Part shown: piece after piece, positions 17,176-25,579 of the stretch | How positions within the stretch are numbered: position 1 is the stretch's first letter | Layout: each line of letters begins with the position of its first letter | Assembly (NCBI GenBank): GCA_963769745.1 | Contig: CAVYNB010000011.1 | Span: forward strand, 46,133-110,132 | Source of the DNA: JALORV01 sp963769745 | GTDB taxonomy: Bacteria; Pseudomonadota; Gammaproteobacteria; Burkholderiales; Burkholderiaceae_F | Reading direction: 5' to 3' | DNA: 64,000 nt | The notes under the pieces: generated by a model | Told to the model about the DNA's origin: nothing | What the model saw: only the letters and a program-made list of their open reading frames with translations | Database searches by the model: none | Made by a program: the position numbers and the translations under genes

Positions 17176-17230
17176 CTCCAGTGGGGCGCCTCCAGAGGCG
17201 GCACAGCGCAACACTGTGCCGCCGGCGCCA

Positions 17231-17260
17231 CGGCCGCTGCTCCCGCAGCGGCCGTTTTTT
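17231..17260 (+). terminator. Rho-independent terminator of the hsp20 pair
   Basis: A perfect 10-bp stem CGGCCGCTGC/GCAGCGGCCG (17231-17240 with 17245-17254) with loop TCCC is followed by six T. Confidence 0.92.
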
Positions 17261-17289
17261 GCCGGCTGGGTAGAGTCCCGAGCCGGCAA

Positions 17290-19663
17290 GTGAAGGTCCG
17301 TAGAATCCGCCGGATGCTCCGCAAGTTGGATGACTTCACTCGCCCGGTCCGGGCCGGCGCAGCCGCGATCCTCCTACTTTCGGTCGCCGCCGTGGCTGCG
17401 GCACAGGGTTCTCCGCTGGGCACCCTGCTGAAGGGTGCTGCGTCCGGCCAGCCCAGCAAGACGGCCGCGTCTCCGTCCGTTGAAGACACGATTCCCGCGC
17501 TCGAAGCGCGCCTGGACCAGGCGCAGCGCGACGTCGAGGCGGAGCGGTCCGGCCAGCGCCCGGTGGCGGCCGGCGCCACGCCGAGTCAGGTCAGTGAGGT
17601 CGGCTGGCTGCTGCAGCGGATTGCAGCCCTGCTCCAGAGCCAGCTCGATGTCCAGCGCGAGATCGAGTCGGCTCGCGCGGCGCGCGAGGACTCCGAACGG
17701 GCGGACAGTGACGGCGCCCGCCCCCGAGCCGGGTCCCTACACGGTGGCCCAGTTGGACGAGCAGTACGGACAACTCGATGCCGAGCGCACCAGGCTCAGC
17801 TCGTTCGAGTCGGTCGCCGACCCTCAACAAGGAAGAAATTGGTCGTCTGGAGGCCATCTACAAGGAACGGCAGTCCGAAGAACGTCTGGCGCTCGATCAG
17901 GCGGCTCGCGGTCAGTCGGCAGCCCTTGAGGTTGCCAAGCTGCGCACGCGACGCATCGCGGAGGCGATCGAACTGCTGAGTCTGCAGGGCCGGCTGAACG
18001 ATGAGTTGGCGCAGACCGCAAGGCAGCGGATTGCGGCGCTCGAACGCAGAGCGGCAGAGATAAGTCGCAACTACCGCTTCAGCCCGGAAGAGCTCGAGCG
18101 TGTGACCAAGGCGATCCAGGCCAGGATCGCCGTCATCGAGCAGCAACTCGAAGCCACGAACGCGGCGCGCACGGCCGCGACCAGCGATCGCGACCGGGCG
18201 CGCCAGGCCATCGACGCGCTAGCCCAATCCCAAGAGCGCCGACGAAGTGCGCCGGCGCGCGGAGGCCGACGCACGGCTGCATGCTGCCGCCGTCACCCTC
18301 GATGCGCTGCGGGCGCAGCAGAGTGCGCTGACCTCGCTGCGCGGCATGTCTCCGCTCGCGGTCGAGCTCTGGAACCAGCGCTACACGGCGCTCAACAGCA
18401 AGGACCCGGAAGAGCGGCGGACGGCGATCGCCACTCTGAACTACCACCTTCAGTCGAGTGCGGTCCCTGCAGTCCTATGCGAGCGACCTGGGCATCCTGA
18501 TCGATACGGCGGTACAGGAGCAGCAGCGTCGCGTCGACGGGCTGGAACCGCAGGCCCCGGGGCGGCGCTATGAAGAGGCTGCGTTGGCGGCGATCCGGCG
18601 CGCCGACGAGGCGGTCGGCGAACTGCAGGTCGCGGCGTTGAAGGTTCGTGCCGCCTCGACGCACTGGAATCGTGAGTTCGCGTCGGCAGCGGCCGATCGC
18701 TCCGTCGAGGAGCGGCTGGCCGAAGTCTGGGTCGACACGAAGGACGTCGCCCGCGATGTCTGGAATTTCGAACTCTTCGCCGTCGAGGACACGATCGACA
18801 TCGGTGGCCGTTCGACGACGGTGTCACGCGGAGTGACGATCGGCAAGAGCATCGGCGCCCTGCTGATCTTTGTCGTCGGCTTCTCGATTGCCGGGGCACT
18901 GGCGCGAAGAGCCCAGCACGTGATGGTGACCCGTTTTTCCGTCGCGGACTCGCAGGCCAGGGTCCTGCGGCGCTGGGTCATGATGCTGACCGGATTCATC
19001 CTGCTGGTGCTCACGCTCAACCTGGCGCGAATACCGCTGACGGTTTTCGCCTTCATGGGCGGTGCGCTTGCAATCGGCATCGGCTTCGGCACACAGACGC
19101 TGCTGAAGAACCTCATCAGCGGCATCATCGTGCTGTTCGAGCGCAAGGTTCGGGTCGGTGACATCGTTGACGTCGAGGGTGTCCAGGGCATCGTCACCGC
19201 GGTCGACATCCGTTCGACGACCGTGCGCCAGTTCGATGGCATCGAGACCATGGTCCCGAACGCGATGCTGCTCGAAAACAAGGTCACCAACTGGACCGGC
19301 GAATCGCCGACGATGCGGCGCGTGGTGAAGGTTGGCGTCGCCTACGGATCGCCGACGCGCCAGGTGGCGGACATCCTGCAGCAGGCCGCCGCCGAACATG
19401 GCCTGGTCATCAAGGACCCGGCGCCGCTCGTGATCTTCGAGGACTTCGGCGACAACGCGCTCGTGTTCGCGTTGTATTTCTGGGTCGACGTGGCAAAGAA
19501 CAGCGGCATGCAGGTGCAGAGCGACCTGCGTTTCATGCTGGAGAAGCGCCTGGCCGATGCCGGCATTTCGATCGCGTTTCCGCAGCGGGACATCCACCTC
19601 GACACCGCGCGGCCACTGCAGATCGAAGTGGTCACGGCCACGCCATCGGCGCCGGCATCCTGA
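17290..19663 (+). CDS. Large MscS-type mechanosensitive channel, four frameshifts
   Basis: An inner-membrane channel releasing solutes on hypo-osmotic stress. It has a signal peptide (about residues 20-40, ending 'AAVAAAQG'), a long periplasmic coiled-coil region ('LNKEEIGRLEAIYKERQSEERLALDQAARG' blocks), then membrane helices and the MscS core: 'MGGALAIGIGFGTQTLLKNLISG' (pore helix) and 'FERKVRVGDIVDVEG', with a cytoplasmic beta/alpha-beta end. The frame steps by +1 four times, at about 17713 (extra G), 17821 (CCC for CC), 18224 (CCC for CC) and 18457 (extra A). Each repair joins coherent protein. The repaired length is 789 residues. It overlaps ribD by one base (TGATG). It could also be a degraded gene, but four same-sign shifts fit sequence error better. 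Confidence 0.85.
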
Positions 19664-20757
19664 TGTACGACGCAGCCGACCGCGAGTTCATGTCCCGCGC
19701 GCTCGGACTGGCTGCGCGCGCGATGAACGACGCGGCGCCCAATCCGCGCGTCGGCTGCGTCATCGTGCGCGAGGGCAGGGTCATCGGCGAGGGCTGGACC
19801 CAGCCGCCGGGATCCAATCACGCAGAGATCGAGGCGCTGCTCGACGCACGTCGCAACGGCCACGACGTGCGCGGCGCAACGGTCTATGTGTCGCTCGAGC
19901 CGTGCAGCCACTTTGGCCGCACGCCGCCGTGTTCCACGGCATTGATCGAGGCCCATGTGGGCCGCGTCATCGCCGCCGTCGAGGACCCGAATCCCCTGGT
20001 GGCCGGCACCGGCCTCGAGATGCTGCGCAGTGCGGACATCGACGTGCGCTGCGGTCTGCTGGAACAGGAAGCGGCCGAGATGAACATCGGCTTTTTCTCG
20101 CGCATGCAGCGCGGGCGACCGTGGGTCCGCATGAAGATCGCGGCCAGCCTGGACGGCAAGACGGCGCTGGAAAACGGCGTGTCGAAGTGGATCACGTCCG
20201 AGGAGGCGCGCCGCGATGGACATGCCTGGCGCGCACGGGCCTGCGTGCTGCTGACGGGCATCGGCACAGTGCGGGCGGACAATCCGCAGCTCGATGTGCG
20301 CCTGGTCGAGACCCCGCGCCAGCCGCTGCGCGTGCTGGTCGACAGCCGGCTCGAGGTCGATCCCGCCGCTCGCCTCTTCGATGGGGCGGGCAAGGTGCTG
20401 GTCGCCACCGCGAGTTCCGTGCCGGAGCGCGCGGCAGCGCTGCGGGCTCGCGATATCGAGTTGCTCGAACTGCCGGACGCGCAGGGCAAGGTCGACCTGG
20501 CGGCGCTGATGCGTGAACTTGCGCGTCGGCACGTCAACGAAGTGCACGTCGAAGCGGGGTTCAAGCTGAACGGCTCGCTGGTCAAGGCGGGCGTCGTCGA
20601 CGAGCTGCTGGTCTACCTCGCGCCGATGCTGATCGGGGAGGCGCAGGGGATGCTGCACCTGCCGGCACTTTCCGATCTCGCGCAGGCGCAAAAGCTCGAG
20701 TTTCTCGAGGTTGCGCCGGTGGGTGGCGACGTGCGCATCCGTGCGCGTCTGGTCTGA
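19663..20757 (+). CDS. ribD: Bifunctional diaminohydroxyphosphoribosylaminopyrimidine deaminase / 5-amino-6-(5-phosphoribosylamino)uracil reductase
   Basis: It catalyses the second and third steps of riboflavin synthesis. The N-terminal deaminase domain has the zinc motif 'NHAEIEAL' and 'SLEPCSHFGRTPPCSTAL' (His-Ala-Glu and PCxxxGxTPPC). The reductase domain begins near residue 150 ('RPWVRMKIAASLDGKTAL', 'SKWITSEEAR', 'VLLTGIGTVRADNPQL'). The length of 364 residues is normal. The start codon overlaps the MscS stop. It is followed by ribE at 9 bases. No FMN riboswitch is seen upstream. Confidence 0.97.
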   Translation: MYDAADREFMSRALGLAARAMNDAAPNPRVGCVIVREGRVIGEGWTQPPGSNHAEIEALLDARRNGHDVRGATVYVSLEPCSHFGRTPPCSTALIEAHVGRVIAAVEDPNPLVAGTGLEMLRSADIDVRCGLLEQEAAEMNIGFFSRMQRGRPWVRMKIAASLDGKTALENGVSKWITSEEARRDGHAWRARACVLLTGIGTVRADNPQLDVRLVETPRQPLRVLVDSRLEVDPAARLFDGAGKVLVATASSVPERAAALRARDIELLELPDAQGKVDLAALMRELARRHVNEVHVEAGFKLNGSLVKAGVVDELLVYLAPMLIGEAQGMLHLPALSDLAQAQKLEFLEVAPVGGDVRIRARLV

Positions 20758-20766
20758 GGGGTACGC

Positions 20767-21375
20767 ATGTTCACCGGTCTCGTGCAGGGCATCGGGAGGA
20801 TCGAGCGGGTGGAGCCCGTTCCTGACGGGGGTGGGGTTCGCATCACGGTCGACGCCGCGCGCGTGCCCGGTTTCGTCGCTCAGGTGGGCGACAGCATTGC
20901 GCTCAATGGCGCCTGCATGACGGCCACCACAGTTGACGGGATGCGCTTCACCGCCGATGTGTCCGGGGAAAGCCTGGCCCGGACCGTGGGACTGGACGCA
21001 CCGGGCGATGTGAACATCGAGACCTCGTTGCGGTTGGGCGACGCCATCGGCGGCCACCTCGTCGCGGGCCATGTCGACGGTGTCGGTGAGGTGACACGTC
21101 ATGCCGCGGTGGGCGAATCGTGGGAACTGGTGATCGTCGCGCCGGCCGAGCTCGGCAAGTATCTTGCCGTGAAGGGATCGATCGCCGTCAATGGCGTGAG
21201 CCTGACGGTGAACCGCGTTGCCGATACGCCGGCGGGCTGCGAGTTCTCGCTCAACATCATTCCGCATACCCAGGCCGTGACGACGCTGCAACAGCTGCGT
21301 CCCGGTGCGCGCGTCAACCTCGAAGCCGACCTGATCGCGCGCTACGTGGAGCGCATGCTTCCCGGAACGAACTAG
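20767..21375 (+). CDS. ribE: Riboflavin synthase alpha subunit
   Basis: It dismutates two 6,7-dimethyl-8-ribityllumazine molecules to riboflavin. The 202 residues form the usual two lumazine-binding barrels: 'MFTGLVQGIGRIERV' start, 'LNGACMTATTVDG' (first barrel), 'GGHLVAGHVDGVGEV' and 'VNGVSLTVNRV' (second barrel), and the trimerising C-terminal helix 'NLEADLIARYVERML'. It lies between ribD and a CPBP protease gene, on the same strand. Confidence 0.97.
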   Translation: MFTGLVQGIGRIERVEPVPDGGGVRITVDAARVPGFVAQVGDSIALNGACMTATTVDGMRFTADVSGESLARTVGLDAPGDVNIETSLRLGDAIGGHLVAGHVDGVGEVTRHAAVGESWELVIVAPAELGKYLAVKGSIAVNGVSLTVNRVADTPAGCEFSLNIIPHTQAVTTLQQLRPGARVNLEADLIARYVERMLPGTN

Positions 21376-21397
21376 GGCGGTCAAGCCCTGACTGCCC

Positions 21398-22078
21398 ATG
21401 AACGACGGGATCGCCGGCTGGCTGCTTGCGCTGGCGATCAGTGCCGCACTGATTCCATGGGCGAGGCGCGAGCAGCGCCCGGCCGCGGTCGGCGCCTTCG
21501 CACTGCTGCTGCTTTACGTCGTTGCGCTCGCGGTTGCCGGTTGGCTGCTCGATCCGGACTGGCGCCCGTGGGCGCCGGCCATCGCGGCTGCAGCTGTGTG
21601 GCTCGCATTCCAGCCGCTGCTGGCGGTCGGTCGGCTGACCCGGGCCGAAGTCGGCCTGGTACCGCTGCGTCCGGGCAGCGCGCGGCCTGCGTTCGCGGTC
21701 ACTGCCATCGCGGTCGTGCTGAACGCATTCATCGTCGGTCTGCGTGGGCCGGCGGCGATGAGTGTGGCGGGTCCGCTGCTGCTCGCCGTCGTGCTGGCAG
21801 CGATGGTCGAGGAACTGGTGTTTCGCGGCGTGATCCTGGCGCTGGCCGATCGGGCGCATCCGCCCCGCTGGAACCTCTGGGGCGCACCGATCGGCCTCGG
21901 CGGACTGGCCGTCACGGCCGCGTTCGTGGCGCTGCATGGCGTTCGGCCCGGCCTGCTGCTGGGCGTGGTGCCGGCGGCGATCCTCTATCTTTGGCTGCGC
22001 GCACGTACCGGCAGCCTGCTCGCACCGATCGCTGCCCACGTGCTGTGGAACCTGTCGGTAGTGCTCATGCATCGCTGA
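21398..22078 (+). CDS. CPBP-family intramembrane metalloprotease
   Basis: A 226-residue membrane protein with about seven hydrophobic segments. The CPBP (Abi/CAAX protease) motifs are present: 'MVEELVFRGVIL' (EExxxR, about residues 136-147), 'ALHGVRPG' (second, His-containing motif) and 'AHVLWN' (HxxxN) near the C-terminus. Family members include CAAX-prenyl proteases and bacteriocin-immunity proteins; the substrate here is unknown. Its place inside the riboflavin cluster probably reflects readthrough rather than function. Confidence 0.85.
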   Translation: MNDGIAGWLLALAISAALIPWARREQRPAAVGAFALLLLYVVALAVAGWLLDPDWRPWAPAIAAAAVWLAFQPLLAVGRLTRAEVGLVPLRPGSARPAFAVTAIAVVLNAFIVGLRGPAAMSVAGPLLLAVVLAAMVEELVFRGVILALADRAHPPRWNLWGAPIGLGGLAVTAAFVALHGVRPGLLLGVVPAAILYLWLRARTGSLLAPIAAHVLWNLSVVLMHR

Positions 22079-22142
22079 CGCTTGATCGAACCCCAAGACC
22101 AACCCAGTCTTCCCGACTCATCCTCCAGGCCCGCTCCCGCCC

Positions 22143-23273
22143 ATGTCCAGGCTCTTCACTCCTTACGCCCTGCGCTCGCTCGAACTGCCGAATCGCATCG
22201 TCATCTCGCCGATGTGCCAGTACTCGGCACACGACGGCAGTGCCACCGACTGGCACTGGGCGCACCTGGGCTCGCTCGCGCTGTCCGGTGCCGGGTTGCT
22301 GTGCATTGAGGCGACGGCGGTGACGGCAGCCGGTCGCATCACGCAAGGGGACCTCGGCCTGTACAGCGATGCGAACGAAGACGCGCTGGCCGGCGTGCTG
22401 CGGATGATCCGTGCAGTGGCTCCGGTCCGGGTGGCGATCCAGCTCGCACATGCCGGCCGCAAGGCGTCGAGCCGCGAACCGTGGAATGGCGGCAAGCTCC
22501 TGCCGCGCGATCAGGGAGGATGGCTGCCGGAGGCGCCGTCGGCCCTGGCACACGGACCCGATGAATCGCCGCCGCGCGCTCTCGACGAAGGTGACCTTGC
22601 ACGCCTGCGCACCGCCTTCGCCGAGTCAGCCACGCGAGCTGCGCGCCTGGGCATCGATGCGATCGAGGTTCACGCCGCGCACGGATACCTGTTGCACGAA
22701 TTCCTGTCACCGGTGGCGAACCGACGCACCGACCGCTACGGCGGATCGCTCGAGAACCGCATGCGTTTTCCGCTCGAGGTGTTCGATGCCGTGCGCGCCG
22801 CCTTTCCCGCCGATCGGCCGGTCGGCATGCGCATCTCCGCGACGGACTGGCTGGAGGAACTCGAGCCGGCGCCGCCGAGCTGGACGCTGGAGCAGTCACT
22901 GGCCCTGGCGCGCGAACTCAAGGCACGCGGCTGCGACTGGATCGACGTGTCCAGCGGGGGCGTGTCGCCGCAGCAGCGCATCAAGCCGGCGCCGGGCTAC
23001 CAGGTGCCGTTCGCCGAGATCATCCGCAACGAGATCGGCCTCACGACCATGGCGGTCGGGCTGATTACCGAGCCACGCCAGGCCGAAGCCATCATCGCCG
23101 ACGGCCGCGCCGACCTCGTTGCGCTGGCGCGCGGAATGCTCTTCGATCCACGCTGGCCCTGGCGGGCGGCGATCGAACTCGGCGGTGTCGTCGCGGGGCC
23201 GCGGCAGTACTGGCGCTCGCTGCCGCGCGAGGCCGGCTCCGTCTTCGGTCCACTGACCTTCGGCCAGCGCTGA
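22143..23273 (+). CDS. NADH:flavin oxidoreductase (old yellow enzyme, YqjM-like)
   Basis: An FMN-dependent ene-reductase of 376 residues. The TIM-barrel signatures are 'LPNRIVISPMCQYSA' (Cys-Gln-Tyr of the YqjM subclass), 'IQLAHAGRKAS', 'IEVHAAHGYLLHEFLSP' (active-site His-Ala-Ala-His) and 'NRRTDRYGGSLENRMRF'. 'AVGLITEPRQAEAIIADGRADLVALARGMLFDP' blocks form the phosphate-binding end. It reduces activated C=C bonds in vitro; the natural substrate is uncertain. It needs FMN, which suits its place beside the rib genes. Confidence 0.95.
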   Translation: MSRLFTPYALRSLELPNRIVISPMCQYSAHDGSATDWHWAHLGSLALSGAGLLCIEATAVTAAGRITQGDLGLYSDANEDALAGVLRMIRAVAPVRVAIQLAHAGRKASSREPWNGGKLLPRDQGGWLPEAPSALAHGPDESPPRALDEGDLARLRTAFAESATRAARLGIDAIEVHAAHGYLLHEFLSPVANRRTDRYGGSLENRMRFPLEVFDAVRAAFPADRPVGMRISATDWLEELEPAPPSWTLEQSLALARELKARGCDWIDVSSGGVSPQQRIKPAPGYQVPFAEIIRNEIGLTTMAVGLITEPRQAEAIIADGRADLVALARGMLFDPRWPWRAAIELGGVVAGPRQYWRSLPREAGSVFGPLTFGQR

Positions 23274-23344
23274 CGGCGCGGTCGGCGCGGGTGGGCTGCA
23301 CGACTAGAATCGCTGCGTTGCGGGGCGCGTCCCCGGGAGGTCGC

Positions 23345-24493
23345 ATGAACGCACTGTCGCTGGTCACGGGCCGTTCGGAGTCGTCCGGATCGATCGCGGG
23401 CGTGCCCGAGATCCTCGACGAACTGCGCAAGGGCAACATCGTCGTGCTGGTCGACGACGAGGATCGCGAGAACGAAGGCGATCTCGTCTTCGCAGCGGAC
23501 TTCGTCACGCCGGAAAAAATCAATTTCATGGCCAAGCATGCGCGCGGCCTGGTCTGCGTGACGCTGACCGAGGCCCACGCGCGGCAGCTCGCGCTGCCGC
23601 CGATGGCACGCGCCAATGGCACCGTGCATGGCACGAACTTCACGGTCTCGATCGAGGCCGCCGAGGGCGTGACGACCGGAATCTCCGCGGCCGATCGCGC
23701 GCGCACGGTCTGGGTTGCGACCCGGACGAATGCGAAACCGGCGGACATCGTGCAGCCGGGACACATCTTTCCGGTGGTTGCGCAACCGGGCGGCGTGCTG
23801 ATGCGTGCCGGACATACCGAGGCCGGTTGCGACCTGACGCAGCTGGCCGGTCTGACGCCCGCCGCCGTGATCTGCGAAATCATGAACGACGACGGCACGA
23901 TGGCGCGCCTGCCCGACCTGATCCCGTTCGCCCAGACGCACGGCCTTAAAGTCGGCACGATCGCCGACCTCATCCACTACCGTGCGGCGACCGAGTCGAT
24001 CATCGAGCGGTGCGGCAGCCGGCGGGTGAGGTTGCCGGCCGGCGAGTTCGAACTTGTCGTTTATCGCGACAAGCCGAGCGGCGCGCCGCACCTGGCGCTC
24101 GTCAAGGGCGTCATCGATCCGGAGCGTGAATCGCTGGTGCGTGTGCATGAGCCGGTATCGGTGCTCGACTTCCTCGACGCCACGGCGAGCACGCATTCCT
24201 GGCCGATTCCGAAGGCGCTGGCGGCCATTGCACAGGCCGAGGCCGGCGTGCTGGTGCTGCTCAACTGCGCCGAACCGTCCGACCGGCTCTTCGCCAAGTT
24301 CGATGCGCTGGTGTCGGAGACGTCCGGCGACGAAGTTGCGCGCCAGGCCCGCATGGACCTGCGCACCTACGGCATTGGCGCGCAGATCCTGCGTGATCTC
24401 AACGTCGGCCAGATGAAGCTGCTGGCGCGTCCGCGCAAGATGCCGTCGATGGCCGGCTTCGGACTGCACACGACCGGGTTTGTTGAGAGCTAA
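23345..24493 (+). CDS. ribB: 3,4-dihydroxy-2-butanone-4-phosphate synthase with degenerate GTP cyclohydrolase II domain
   Basis: The N-terminal half (about 1-205) is a complete DHBP synthase, making the four-carbon unit of riboflavin: 'VDDEDRENEGDLVFAADFV' motif region, 'ARGLVCVTLT' and 'RAGHTEAGCDLTQLAG'. The C-terminal half aligns with GTP cyclohydrolase II but the zinc cysteines are absent: 'RVHEPVSVLDFLDATASTHSW' stands where CLTGDxxxSxRCDCG should be. This is the RibBX-like form seen in many betaproteobacteria, with a catalytic RibA expected elsewhere. The ATG at 23345 is set by GGGAGG just upstream; the length is 382 residues. The stop falls in a 12-bp tandem repeat. Confidence 0.93.
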   Translation: MNALSLVTGRSESSGSIAGVPEILDELRKGNIVVLVDDEDRENEGDLVFAADFVTPEKINFMAKHARGLVCVTLTEAHARQLALPPMARANGTVHGTNFTVSIEAAEGVTTGISAADRARTVWVATRTNAKPADIVQPGHIFPVVAQPGGVLMRAGHTEAGCDLTQLAGLTPAAVICEIMNDDGTMARLPDLIPFAQTHGLKVGTIADLIHYRAATESIIERCGSRRVRLPAGEFELVVYRDKPSGAPHLALVKGVIDPERESLVRVHEPVSVLDFLDATASTHSWPIPKALAAIAQAEAGVLVLLNCAEPSDRLFAKFDALVSETSGDEVARQARMDLRTYGIGAQILRDLNVGQMKLLARPRKMPSMAGFGLHTTGFVES

Positions 24494-24533
24494 ACCCAGA
24501 GCTGAACCCAGAGCTGAACTCAGAGCTGAACCC
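24486..24533 (+). repeat. Four tandem 12-bp repeats over the ribB stop codon
   Basis: The units AGAGCTAAACCC, AGAGCTGAACCC, AGAGCTGAACTC and AGAGCTGAACCC follow head to tail. Because the period is four codons, each unit places a stop (TAA, then TGA three times) in the ribB frame. Confidence 0.85.
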
Positions 24534-24593
24534 GCGCGTCGGCACGGGCGTCATGCGAAACCGCTCGCGTACACTGCGTCGCCTGGAGGGTTC

Positions 24594-25079
24594 ATGGCGA
24601 TCGACTATCTCGCGCCCGACTTCGACGGCGCCGATCTGCGGATCGGCATCGTCCAGGCGCGCTTCAACGAGTGGGCCGGGCGGGCGCTGCTGGAGGCTTG
24701 CGTCAGCGAGCTGGTCACGCTCGGCGTCGACGAGGATGACGTCACGCACCTGACGGTGCCCGGGTCGCTGGAGCTTCCGGTGGCCCTGGCCAAGCTCGCC
24801 TCGACCGAGGATTTCGATGCGCTGATCGCGCTCGGCTGCGTGATTCGCGGCGAGACCTACCACTTCGAGGTCGTGTCCAACGAGTCGGCCCGCGGCGTTG
24901 CCCAGGTCGCGTTGACCTACGGCGTTCCGGTCGCCAACGGAATCATCACAGCCGAGAGCGATGAGCAGGCGAAAGCGCGTGTCAACGAGAAGGGCCGTGA
25001 CGCCGCGCGAGTTGCCGTCGAGATGGCGAATCTGCTCTGGGCACTGGATGAAAATGGCGACGAGACCGTTGTCGACTGA
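24594..25079 (+). CDS. ribH: 6,7-dimethyl-8-ribityllumazine synthase
   Basis: It condenses the ribityl-uracil with dihydroxybutanone phosphate, the penultimate riboflavin step, as an icosahedral or decameric shell. The 161 residues show 'RIGIVQARFNEW' (substrate loop), 'VPGSLELPVALAKLA', 'ALGCVIRGETYHFEVVSNES' blocks with the catalytic His, and 'VANGIITAESDEQA' (phosphate-binding). GGAGGG lies before the ATG at 24594. Its 3' end overlaps the start of nusB by about 26 bases. Confidence 0.97.
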   Translation: MAIDYLAPDFDGADLRIGIVQARFNEWAGRALLEACVSELVTLGVDEDDVTHLTVPGSLELPVALAKLASTEDFDALIALGCVIRGETYHFEVVSNESARGVAQVALTYGVPVANGIITAESDEQAKARVNEKGRDAARVAVEMANLLWALDENGDETVVD

Positions 25080-25557
25080 ACCGTCGTCGGCGGCCCCTCG
25101 CGGCGGCAGCCGCAGCGCCCGGCGTCGTGCGCGTGAACTGGCGGTGCAGGGTCTGTACGAATGGCTGGTCGGCGGTCAGGATGCCGCGGCCATCGAAGGA
25201 CACCTTGCGGAAACCCGCGGCGCCGACGGCCTCGAGGAGCTGACGGCCCGGACCGACATGCAGCACTATCGTGAGTTGCTCAATGGAGCGATCGGTGGCG
25301 CCGCCGCGCTGCGGGCCGAGTTCGCACCGCATCTCGATCGCGGTGTCGATGCATTGTCGCCAGTGGAGCACGGCATCCTGCTGCTGGCCACCTACGAACT
25401 GAAGCATCGCGCCGAAATTCCGTACCGCGTCGTCATCAACGAGGCGGTGGAACTCGCCAAGAGCTTTGGCGGTACGGAGGGATTCAAGTACGTCAACGGC
25501 GTGCTGGACAAGGTGGCCGCGCAGCTGCGGCCGACCGAAGTCGCCGCGCGCGCCTGA
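25054..25557 (+). CDS. nusB: Transcription antitermination protein NusB
   Basis: It binds boxA RNA with S10 for rRNA antitermination. From ATG 25054 there are 167 residues: 'ARRRARELAVQGLYEWLVGG' (RNA-binding N-terminus), 'LSPVEHGILLLATYELKHR' and 'PYRVVINEAVELAKSFGGTEGFKYVNGVLDKVA' blocks. The first 20 residues (Ser/Arg-rich) are longer than usual, and ATG 25048 is an alternative. The start lies inside ribH, so the two are translationally coupled; ribH-nusB is a conserved pair. Confidence 0.95.
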   Translation: MATRPLSTEPSSAAPRGGSRSARRRARELAVQGLYEWLVGGQDAAAIEGHLAETRGADGLEELTARTDMQHYRELLNGAIGGAAALRAEFAPHLDRGVDALSPVEHGILLLATYELKHRAEIPYRVVINEAVELAKSFGGTEGFKYVNGVLDKVAAQLRPTEVAARA

Positions 25558-25579
25558 CCAGCGACGTCAGGGCCATGCC

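Noticed and set aside
17290..19663. Programmed +1 frameshifting in mscS
   Set aside because: Four sites with no shared slippery sequence or stimulator, and similar shifts in eleven other unrelated genes, point to sequence error instead.
19342..21399. A 685-codon open frame on the minus strand opposite mscS-ribD-ribE
   Set aside because: It is antisense to well-recognised genes and has the Arg/His-rich composition of a GC-driven shadow frame; no known motif.
23274..23344. FMN riboswitch before ribB
   Set aside because: Only 71 bases separate it from the preceding gene, too short for the FMN aptamer, and no RFN motif is seen.
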